Assembly: GCA_036939975.1 (NCBI GenBank)
Contig: JALLPB010003031.1
Span: forward strand, 1-11,590
DNA: 11,590 bases
Direction: 5' to 3'
DNA from: Cyclostephanos tholiformis
Lineage: Eukaryota; Bacillariophyta; Thalassiosirophyceae; Thalassiosirales; Thalassiosiraceae
Of this stretch, positions 1 through 7,038 are shown in pieces. Position 1 is the first letter of the stretch. Every line of letters begins with the position of its first letter. A program made the position numbers and the translations under genes. Below the pieces are notes generated by a model. The model was not told the DNA's origin and searched no databases. It saw only the letters and a program-made list of their open reading frames with translations.

Positions 1-342
1 CGCAGGCCAAGGACGAGGGCCAGACTTACCAGGATCCTGGTCTTGGGTATGCGGAGCTACACAATGTTGGGAGCATACTTTATGAGCCACAATGATACGC
101 AGCCTATTCCGAGCTTTTCAATCCACTCAATTGTTGAAATCTACAAAAGAGAAGGATCAGAAGGAGGATCAAAATGGGGAGGAGGTTATGGCATTTCCAC
201 TATCAATATTTTGGAGAACGATGCAATAGGCAAGACTGCCGAGACTCTGCTTTCCCCCCTCAACTCACCGGAGCAAGGATCTATACAGATACTTCTCTCC
301 AAGGGAGACGCGACCGGCCAACGCTTGCTTGGCACCTTCTGA
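1..342 (+). other. Unrecognised open frame running in from the left edge
   Basis: Frame 1 is open from the first base to a stop at 340-342. The first internal ATG is at 49-51 in the same frame or 43-45 by the nearest upstream start-like codon. The translation has a Gly/Ser-rich middle and no domain, signal peptide or motif that I recognise. The bases are purine-rich around 150-190. It could be the tail of an exon, a decayed transposon part, or chance. I see no splice or Kozak evidence that makes it a gene, so I list it only because it is open to the edge. Confidence 0.12.
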
Positions 343-862
343 CTTTTTTGATCTTAACCAATTTTGCAATTTCCTTTTGGGGGACAACAAAAGCAACATC
401 AACGCTCTAGTCTACCTGAGGATATGGATGAATATGGAGTCCATGAAACAAATCTCGCCGTATCTAACTACAGGTCATGGTGAGGATGAGTTGAGCCATT
501 GTCTCATGGTGCGTCTCCGAACACACCTAAATGTGTGAATGCGAAACCTGTACTGAGACAGTACCAGCCCATGCATCACAAGGTGAACTGGAGAGGCGCT
601 CTATTTCCACGTCATTCTCCACCAGCCACCGCAGAGTAGAGAGCCTTGGCTCATAATTCAATTAGTATCTTGATTTCCAATGTCAAATTGGATCCAAATA
701 GAATCATTCATAGTCTCCTCAACATACTAATTGAATTATCAGGGGCTACCCCCCCCCCCCCTTCCCCATTTATTCATGATGGGGACCATCGGAAAAGATG
801 AAAAAAAAACCTCCCCTCCCCCGGCAGACAAGGGACGGCAACAACATTTTGTCGCAATCACC
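343..862. other. Gene-free leader region left of the Copia remnant
   Basis: No convincing coding frame is present. Contents are the inverted repeat at 653-739, a C-rich homopolymer near 750-762, and an A-rich run near 800-809. The bases just after the inverted repeat (TATCAGGGGC, 736-746) loosely resemble the tRNA-Met primer-binding site TATCAGAGC used by many Copia elements. I could not find a matching LTR pair, so this stays a weak hint that the retroelement leader lies here. Confidence 0.3.
653..739. repeat. Perfect 16-bp inverted repeat, 55-bp spacer
   Basis: ATAATTCAATTAGTAT at 653-668 is the exact reverse complement of 724-739. The spacer contains further symmetry: CCAAT/ATTGG and the palindrome TTGGATCCAA. 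The whole 87-bp unit could be a very small MITE-like element or a hairpin at the end of a retroelement LTR or leader. No target duplication is obvious next to it. Confidence 0.75.
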
Positions 863-1174
863 ATGGCAACCGCAACAGATGGAATAATGCCGTCGCTGCT
901 AGCGCCGCATCCGGTAAATTTGAAGGGAAAACAGCAGCGCTAACAAATGATATTTTTGACAACACCGGGCCCCATGACACCGCACAATTTCACCGCTCCC
1001 TAAACAACATCATCAATCATCTGCAATTGAGCGCGGGGCATGACGTCTCTGAAGCTATCCGCCAAATGGTACCGGCCACCATCATCATTCCCCCAGCACC
1101 CACCCCTACTGTCGACGCAAATGGTAATACCGCCATGGTCTCCAGCATCGAGGAATTTGTCTGGAAGAAGTCCT
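863..1174 (+). pseudogene. Copia Gag, N-terminal piece
   Basis: ATG at 863-865 sits in a good eukaryotic start context (CACCATGG). The frame reads MATATDGIMPSLLAPHP and then needs one extra base near 917-921 to continue as FEGKTAALTNDIFD. From there frame 1 is open to 1173, ending in EEFVWKKS, where the reading is cut by the LTR insertion at 1175. An F-x-G-K/E-T element followed by an amphipathic helical stretch and a VW-K-K is what I recall of Gag N-termini in algal Copia elements. Gag forms the particle that packages the element RNA. This copy cannot make a full protein. Confidence 0.65.
1170..1174. repeat. Target-site duplication GTCCT, left copy (right copy 1616-1620)
   Basis: GTCCT directly abuts both ends of the 441-bp insertion. 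Removing the insertion and one copy brings the two halves of Gag back together, with only a small indel left in the A9 run at 1633-1641. Confidence 0.68.
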
Positions 1175-1615
1175 TGACATAAGCCATTTATAAATGTACT
1201 GTATTTACGTATTTCTGGCGTGCCCGGCATAAGGCCAGATGCTAGACGTGTATCACCGGCCAGACCTCTGAGTCAGGACCAACAAAAATACTGAGTTGGC
1301 CGTTCGCCACCTCAGTGTCCCAATGCAGGACTGCTGGTCCCAATATTGGGCTACACATTCCTACGTACAGAGCTGGTATCAGACAGACTTCCCCTTTAGA
1401 ATTCCTAAAGGACCTATGGAAGTCTATAGACATCTCTAGAGCAAATTCACTCTAGATTGTCTCCTAGGTAGTTCATTTCTAATGCTCATAATTTTCATTT
1501 AAGCTAAACTCTACTACTTTCGATTCACAGCGATTTTTCACTTTTTCTAGACTCGGATTTGCACATTCCTACCTGTCATGCTGCATCTCTGGTCAGGGAA
1601 AAAGCGCTTAATTCA
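1175..1615. mobile_element. Putative solo LTR inserted in the Copia gag
   Basis: The 441-bp segment begins TGACATAAG and ends CTTAATTCA. These ends are imperfect inverted repeats of each other (7 of 9) with the canonical TG...CA termini of LTRs. It is flanked by the same five bases, GTCCT, at 1170-1174 and 1616-1620, the usual duplication size of LTR elements. It interrupts Gag: EEFVWKKS ends just before it and the next recognisable Gag residues (KKKNKYDEHMQNAY) begin just after it. It contains no coding frame worth naming, as expected for an LTR left by recombination between the two ends of a full element. A TATA-like TTTATAAAT lies near its left end (1187-1195). Confidence 0.72.
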
Positions 1616-1620
1616 GTCCT

Positions 1621-3015
1621 GCTCCGTGGCTTAAAAAAAAAGAATAAATATGACGAACACATGCAGAATGCTTACGTGATCATCTACCACCAGTGTACTC
1701 CACACCTCCAGAATGATCTTGCTGCATCTGACCTCTTCCCTCAGGTCTGAGCAAATCGGGACCCCATTGCTCTTCTCAATTTGATCCAAGGCTTGTGCTG
1801 CTCCTACAATTCCAAGACCCAGAGCGTCATGGTGACGGTCGCCTCGATTAAGAAACTCTTTACTTATTTCCAGCGCGATGGCATTGACAACCACACTTAC
1901 CATCGCAAGTTCATGGCGCAAGTTAAAACCATCAAGACCTATGGCGGTGTTGGATCCACCGGAGTCATTCCTGCATTCCTCAATGCCAAAATGAAGGCAT
2001 TGGCGGCATCCGGAGATATTATTGACCCAGCCAACCCCACTCCCAATGAGCGCAATCAGGCTGTTTGGGCTACATGTGACGAATTTCTGGGCGCCCTAAT
2101 GCTCCATGGGGCCAACAAAGAATGTTTCAGTGCCCTCAAGAATGAATTATCCAACCAATTCTCATTCCGAAACGACCTTTATCCAAAGACGGTCGACCAA
2201 TGCCTCACCATGCTCAATAGACATATGGACTCTTGGCCCCGCCCACCATGCAAACGTGATGCCCCTCCCAAGGAGGAAGAAGCTCTTGTGTTTGCTCAAG
2301 GTTCTGCCAAGAAACCAGATAAACCGTCATCTACGGACACAACCTCATCCAAGGCATCATCTTCTTCATCAGCATTGGTCCCCACTTCTTCTCTGCGTGG
2401 TCATATATCCAACATAAAATGCAAAACTTGCGGTAAATATGGCCATATCTCATCTGATTGCCCTGCAAATGCTCCTCCTCCTGAACAAATCCACGCCATT
2501 GCTCAGGCTGATGATGCTTTTGACTCCAGCAATGAAGAGAGCGTATTGATTCTTACTCAGGTTTCTGATTTCCTCCCTCACCATACGGCTACCATCCTCG
2601 CCCAAGACTCAGACTGCGCTGCAATTGATTCCGACTTTGTCCTTTTGGACAGCCAATCCACTGTTGATTTGTTCTCCAATCCCAGCCTTGTGACTGACAT
2701 CCACCCTGCTATGTCTCCCTTTCATGTCCACTGCAACAAAGGCACCCTACACACGACTGAGGAGGCCACCTTTGGTGATAACCCGGTTTATTTTGATGCT
2801 AGAGGGATTGTTAACATTCTCTCATTATATCGCCTTGGCAAAAAATTTCGGCTGACATACAATAGCACTGATCGCGGGGGTGTTTTCAAAGTTCACACTT
2901 CCCATGGGATTGTTGAATTCAGCCCTACACCAAAAGGCCTCCATGCTCTCAATCTCCGTGATAACCCAACTGCAGCCTACATGCTGGTTAACGATTCCAT
3001 GCAGATCACCACCTG
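1621..3015 (+). pseudogene. Copia Gag (main part), zinc knuckle and aspartic protease
   Basis: Frame 2 carries the rest of Gag from about 1631 (KKKNKYDEHMQNAYVII), is stopped once by TGA at 1748-1750, then runs open to about 3005. Gag continues through the helix-rich region ending near 2240. It is followed by a Ser-rich linker and the nucleic-acid-binding knuckle CKTCGKYGHISSDC (C-x2-C-x4-H-x4-C, 2420-2461). The protease follows as LLDSQSTVDLFSNP around 2642-2683. DSQ replaces the usual D-S/T-G; I recall related diatom elements having the same Gln-Ser-Thr variant, so this is probably a family trait, not damage. The open frame seen from the internal ATG at 1781 is not the true start, because homologous Gag sequence lies upstream of it. 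After about 3005 the conserved sequence moves to frame 1. Confidence 0.8.
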
Positions 3016-4300
3016 CACATTGAAACTGTTCGCGACAACTACGGTGGTTTTACCAAGAAACAAATCGAAAAGGCCACTGCCGCCAGATGTCTTATGGGCA
3101 TGATCTCATCCCCTTTGGAACGTGATTTCCAAGGTTTGGTACGTCTCAACCTACTCAAAGACTGCCCCATTACTAACGCTGACATCACCAATGCTCATCA
3201 AATTTTTGGCCCTGATCTTGCAAATATTAGAGGCAAAACGATACAAAAAAAACAGAGCGCATCAGAACGGACTATGTTGAGATTCCTCGTGCCCTCATTG
3301 ATCTCCATTCTTGGGTCACACTAGTCGTGGATGTCATGTTTGTCAGTGGGATTCCTTTTTTTGGTTTCCGCTTCCAGAAATATAAACCTAATTACGGTTG
3401 AACACGCCCCAACCCGGACTGCCCCAAAACTTGCTTCCTTTCTTGAGCATATAGTTCACGTCTATGCCAGGGCGGGCTTCACAATCAACACAATACTCAT
3501 GGATAACGAATCCTCCAAGGTTCGCGATCACCTTCCAATGCTTCCCTTCAACACATCCGCGGCTGCTGAGCACGTGGGAGAAATTGAACGCCGTATTCGC
3601 CTCATCAAAGAACGCGTTTGTTGCATTATCTGTACCCTCCCATATCCACATCTCCCCCAAATGATGGTCATCCACCTTCTTCACTTCGTGGTCATGTGGC
3701 TTAACAACTTTCCAGTCTCCCATGGTGTTTCTGATTGGTTTAGTCCCAGAGAATTGATCCTCCGCCATAAATTGGATTACGAACATCACTGTTGTGCTCC
3801 CTTTGGAGCGTATTGTGAAACACACGAGGATAACTCCCCCACTACAAATTCGATGAAAATGCATGGCAACCCTTCTATTTGCCTTGGTCCTACTGGAAAT
3901 TTACAAGGTACATACAACTTTTTTAGCCTCAGCTTGGGCCTTGTCATTAGGCGTCGTGCCTTCACTGAACTTCCTGTCCCTGACTCCATTATTCACCACC
4001 TTACCGAGCTCGCAACAAACTCTGGGGTTTCTCACGACCTTATTTTTGCAGACAGGCACCGTCAACCATTCCCGTGGCAAGAAAACCCGGACAACTCCCT
4101 CAATGATACCCCCATTGCTCCATACCCAGATGTCCCAGCCGACCTACCTGGCATCCTTTGCTATCGTCATAGATACCACAACCCATTGCACCAACCGAAT
4201 CATCTCCCGACCCTGACTGGGACCAACTTGCACTTGAGGCTGCAGAGAATGCCGATATGGATAACAATGATTTCCTCCCTCCCCCCTGGAGGTGATTGAG
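3016..4300 (+). pseudogene. Copia pre-integrase domain and integrase core, frameshifted
   Basis: Frame 1 from 3016 carries HIETVRDNYGG and a pre-integrase segment (LMGMISSPLERDFQGL...NAHQIFGPDL) to about 3240. Frame 3 takes over at 3255 after an A8 run (ERIRTDYVEIPRAL...VVDVMFVSGIPF), giving a first candidate catalytic Asp at 3330-3332. After a T7 run frame 1 resumes (ITVEHAPTR) with a second Asp in ILMDN (3502-3504) and a candidate Glu in EIERRIRLIKER (about 3580-3588). The linker continues to DNSLNDTPIAPYPDVPADLPG and then slips frame near 4170, ending in DWDQLALEAAENADMDNN and a stop near 4300. Integrase would insert element DNA into the genome. With three slips in the domain this copy is inactive. 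Long frames on the opposite strand here are shadows. Confidence 0.82.
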
Positions 4301-4424
4301 ATAGATCACTATCATCACCTCCACTCCTGCTGCTGATCATCTGTTTCAAGTCTGTCCACCTAGTGAAGCCAAATTTCTCCCCAAAGAACAAGCCTGTGTG
4401 TTAAATCATACTACTGTACAACAT

Positions 4425-4512
4425 CTTTGTCTTTGTCTTCATCTTCATCTTCGTCTTTGTCTTTGTCTTTGTCTTTGTCTTTGTCTTTGTCTTTGTCTTT
4501 GTCTTTGTCTTC
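4425..4512 (+). repeat. CTTTGT hexanucleotide microsatellite
   Basis: About 15 units of CTTTGT, with an early block of CTTCAT and CTTCGT variants. Read as protein it gives alternating Leu-Cys, which is an artefact of the repeat. It marks the boundary where the Copia remnant stops and may be the point at which the RT/RNase H part was lost. Confidence 0.95.
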
Positions 4513-4529
4513 CTACCGATCGTTGGTCT

Positions 4530-5150
4530 TTTTGCCGTCACTGCATGTTTCCTCGCCCTGGAACGTACTTGACGTCATCCTCAGACAATCACAATGATAA
4601 TGATGATGAAGTCATTGTCACCAATGCGACAACGACGGGCAATGCAACAATCGGCAAGGATGACGTAGGATCATTGGCCTCTCGCTAGGATGACGGCAAC
4701 GACGATGCCAACGCAGTGCTGCCCTCCCCCTCTCAAGCCCCAATCCTTCGGTGCGTGAGGATACAAGCGCGTCCAAAATATTGGCCTACATAATGTAGTG
4801 GGCCTTCCTCGTGGCATGCTGCATCATGCCCACGGTGTGCGCGTACCTTCGCCGTAGATGGATCTCGAGGGAGATGAGGGAAGACCTCGAAGTCTTGAGG
4901 CAAAGGTTGGAGGCGATCGAGCGGAGGGGGGGGGTGGGAGTATTGTTCAAAATATTTACTGTTGTCTAGAAGCTCATCTACAGCGTTTTTAACATGATGT
5001 TCTAAATATTTACTATATAGACTAAAATGATGTTCAACAACTGCCGCCACCGACGATGCCAGCGGCATGGGTACAACGAACAAAGTGAAACCCTCCTGGT
5101 AGTACCTTTGCGATGGGGTGCTCGATGCTGGTGTCACGGGGTTTTATTCA
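4530..5150 (+). pseudogene. Possible decayed single-pass membrane protein
   Basis: I do not recognise a family, but the pieces fit one architecture. First comes a polar acidic stretch with N-glycosylation sequons (NATTTGNAT) up to TAG at 4686-4688, continuing in the same frame as DDGNDDANAVLPSPS. A frame change of one base follows, then SKILAYIM, a TAG at 4797-4799, and WAFLVACCIMPTVCAYLRRR. This is a hydrophobic span closed by arginines, as in a membrane anchor with a cytoplasmic side. Next is REMREDLEVLRQRLEAIERR, a heptad-like coiled-coil tail. A later segment ending near 5150 (TDDASGMGTTNKVKPSW, TAG, YLCDGVLDAGVTG) may be more of it, separated by a short AT-rich repeat. Two frames and three stops make this a pseudogene if it was ever a gene. 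The opposite-strand open frame at 4733-5137 is the alternative reading and looks less protein-like. Confidence 0.3.
4945..5014 (+). repeat. AT-rich direct repeat inside the decayed frame
   Basis: GTTCAAAATATTTACT at 4945-4960 recurs as GTTCTAAATATTTACT at 4999-5014, a 54-bp period. A further TGATGTTC motif repeats at 4995-5002 and 5028-5035. The block is much more AT-rich than the sequence on either side, so it looks inserted or locally duplicated. Confidence 0.7.
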
Positions 5151-5653
5151 ATTCAATAAATCGACGAAAAAAACATCAATTTATTAAACTCATCGATTTA
5201 ATTTAGATTTTTACCCCCCCCCCTAACTCGATCACCCCAAAATCGATCCGATTACGCACCCCCCGCGCTCCTCCCCAGTCGAACTTCTTCCCCTATAACC
5301 CCTCCGTCGCGCCTGCATGTTTTTGTTGATTGTTGCATCGTTTCCCGTTGTTTCGCGGCAATTTAAGGCCTCGACCCCATCCATCTATCTCTTAACTTTT
5401 GTAGAGAATTTCGATGGCCGATCCGATGTGTTAACGCCCCTCCCTGATGTTTCGCCGCAGTCGCGCGCCCTCCCCAATATTTAAACCAGCCTGGACGCCA
5501 ACATTTATTTGATTGTTGCATTGTTTCATAAAACGGCGGCCACCAATGGCCAGAGCCACGCCCCTCTCTCTCTATTTCGATAGGTTGTCGTTCGAAGCCC
5601 CAAGAAGCCCCCCTGGCTTGAAAAAAAAACGAACAGAGTGTAACCGCCATTGC
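5151..5653. other. Gene-free, C-rich spacer with short dispersed repeats
   Basis: No supported gene. The left end holds AT-rich inverted motifs (TAAATCGA and TCGATTTA within 5150-5205) and a C run near 5213-5223. TTGATTGTTGCAT followed by C or T and GTTTC occurs at about 5326-5344 and 5509-5527. TGTTTCGC followed by GGC or CGC occurs near 5349 and 5448. This suggests an old duplication of roughly 180 bp, now poorly conserved. Confidence 0.5.
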
Positions 5654-5998
5654 CTAGTTTGACATCCTCTGTTCGTTCGTGAGGCTCGTCACTGACTCCG
5701 TCCCGGGCATGCGCCTCGTGGAAGAGGACGCAGAGACCATCTTGCTGGCGATGGAGTGGGGATTCGTCGTCCAAAACTGCTGCTGCTGCTGCTGCTGCAG
5801 CTGCTGGGTGTTGGCCTCCAACAAGGACGCTGATGGCAACGCTTCCCCCCCCCCACGTGGCCGAACAGCATCGACCGTGCAAGGTTGCGATGCCACGACG
5901 TGGCGACGCGGCCAGCGTTGGTTGTTGTTGTCAATGGATCCGGGTCCTTCGCCATGCCCTCCCGCCGCCAGGTACTCATTCCAACAAAGGAGCAGCAT
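5654..5998 (-). CDS. Doubtful small hypothetical protein with a polyglutamine run
   Basis: A minus-strand frame of 114 codons starts at an ATG at 5998-5996 and stops at 5656-5654. Its middle reads NTQQLQQQQQQQFW, encoded by the CTG/CAG run, and its C-terminal half is Ser/Thr-rich (SASSSTRRMPGTESVTSLTN). I see no known domain, signal peptide or membrane span. All other frames over this stretch, on both strands, are also open for 100 codons or more, so openness is weak evidence. I prefer this frame because its composition after the Gln run is the most protein-like. It could be the last exon of an unseen gene, a pseudogene or chance. Confidence 0.2.
   Translation of the reverse strand: MLLLCWNEYLAAGGHGEGPGSIDNNNQRWPRRHVVASQPCTVDAVRPRGGGEALPSASLLEANTQQLQQQQQQQFWTTNPHSIASKMVSASSSTRRMPGTESVTSLTNEQRMSN
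5777..5806. repeat. CTG/CAG trinucleotide repeat
   Basis: Seven CTG units, one CAG interruption and two more CTG units on the plus strand. Runs of this type vary in length between individuals. Confidence 0.95.
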
Positions 5999-6082
5999 TC
6001 CAAAGGTCGTGAAAGTGGGCAGTGGTTGTACCCAAGTACTGTGCTAGGGGGGGAGGACATGGTGTGGCCTCTAAATTTTTGT

Positions 6083-6485
6083 ACGTACAAATATTGTAAG
6101 ATGCTGTAAAATGCTGTAAAGATGTACAAATACTGTAAGATGCTGTAAGATGCTGTAAAATGCTGTAAAATGCTGTAAAAACATAGCCTGTAAATTGCTG
6201 TAAATGCTGTAAAATGCTGTAAAATGCTGCTTCAGCTGTACAAATACTGTAAAATGTTGTAAATTACTGTAAGATGCTGTAAGGTTGTTTTGTTCAGTGG
6301 GACACTAGAAGTTGATCGCTGTATGTAGAAGTGAGCTCCACACGACAGTAAAATGCTGTAAAATGCTGCTACAGCCGTACAAATACTGTAAAATGCTGTA
6401 AATTACTGTAAGATGCTGTAAGGTCGTTTCGTTCAGTGGGACACTAGAAGTTGATCTCTGTATGTAGAAGTGACCTCCACACGAC
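6083..6485 (+). repeat. Nested minisatellite: ~10-bp TGCTGTAAAA unit in a longer repeat
   Basis: The unit TGCTGTAAAA and close variants (TGCTGTAAGA, TACTGTAAAA, TTGCTGTAAA) recur throughout. A marker motif GTACAAATA-T/C-TGTAA begins higher-order blocks at about 6083, 6124, 6238 and 6377. The last two blocks belong to a 139-bp duplication. The block has no reading frame that resembles a protein. Confidence 0.93.
6207..6484 (+). repeat. 139-bp tandem duplication, two copies
   Basis: Copy 1 is 6207-6345 and copy 2 is 6346-6484. By eye they differ at about eight positions (roughly 94% identity). Each has a minisatellite-derived left part and a unique right part beginning GTTCAGTGGGACACTAGAAG and ending CTCCACACGAC. 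Several differences are C/T transitions. Confidence 0.9.
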
Positions 6486-7038
6486 TGAAAACTATGTCTG
6501 ATCATCGCCAATATTTTTTTGTGCCAAAAAAAATTCTCTGGGCCAATACAACTTTCCCCACTTTTTCCCCCCCAATCCAGTGTCTTCCAGCCGAGGCATC
6601 GTTTCGAGCAAACGCGAAAAAAAAGAGAATTTTCGGGCTGGGGAAAAAGCGCAAGGCGTCACGGGAAGGACGGCGCAGATGCCATGGCCACAGTCTCCAT
6701 CGCCAAGGCGGTTCCCTCTTGTCTCGAGAAGGTGGGCAATTTGGTGGAAAATTATGGTGGCAATGTGCATATTAGGAAAGAATAAGTGAGGTTTAATGTT
6801 GATCAAATAGGGACGTTTTCAGTGCCTGATGACTAGTGATGGTGAAACTTTGCAATACTATCTCTTCTTTTTCTCTAAGTAACAAACAATCCCTTCCTCA
6901 CTTGGGAGACACAGCAACAATTTTTCTTGGTGGACCTGCTTTAGATGATCTGGCGCACAATTTGAGTTTTGTGTTTCATGATTTTTTTGACAATCAAAGG
7001 CATCATTGTGCATGAATAGAATGGTTGGGTTAATTTCC
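6486..7038. other. Gene-free stretch; contains the 3' flank of the protease gene
   Basis: No supported gene. A short plus-strand frame from the ATG at 6693-6695 (context GCCATGG) reads MATVSIAKAVPSCLEKVGNL and stops after about 33 codons at 6783-6785. It could be a broken first exon but has no homolog I know. The right part, downstream of the minus-strand stop at 7039, is presumably the 3' UTR of the protease gene; I see no clear poly(A) signal. Confidence 0.4.

Larger units (their letters stand above)
863..4300 (+). mobile_element. Degenerate Copia-type LTR retrotransposon lacking RT/RNase H
   Basis: Coding remnants occur in Copia order: Gag, CCHC zinc knuckle (2420-2461), aspartic protease (DSQS at 2648-2659), pre-integrase domain (about 3016-3240) and integrase core (about 3255-3600), then the linker after integrase. 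Protease and integrase before any reverse transcriptase is the Copia rather than Gypsy order. The expected reverse transcriptase and RNase H are missing; after about 4300 the sequence runs into a microsatellite. The frame is broken near 919, by an inserted LTR, in the A run at 1633-1641, by TGA at 1748-1750, near 3000, in the A8 run at 3245-3252, in the T7 run at 3356-3362, and near 4170. No flanking LTR pair was found by eye. It is a dead, 3'-truncated copy. Some homopolymer shifts could be sequencing errors, but the stop, the insertion and the missing RT could not. Confidence 0.85.

Noticed and set aside
1000..1433. Two minus-strand frames of 76 and 63 codons
   Set aside because: They overlap Gag and the solo LTR, and have no recognisable features.
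3388..3864. 158-codon minus-strand frame
   Set aside because: Lies exactly opposite the Copia integrase core, whose residues are clearly recognisable on the plus strand.
863..4420. Flanking LTR pair for the Copia element
   Set aside because: Visual comparison of 1-862 with 4300-5300 showed no matching long repeat; the right LTR was probably lost with RT/RNase H.
4398..4688. Leu-Cys repeat protein
   Set aside because: The N-terminal half is a translated CTTTGT microsatellite; only the part after about 4530 has protein-like composition.
5689..6129. 146-codon minus-strand frame
   Set aside because: Starts inside the minisatellite edge and reads the CAG run as polyserine; composition looks random.
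6083..6485. CRISPR-like array
   Set aside because: Units are contiguous and variable, without fixed-length unique spacers, and the context is eukaryotic.
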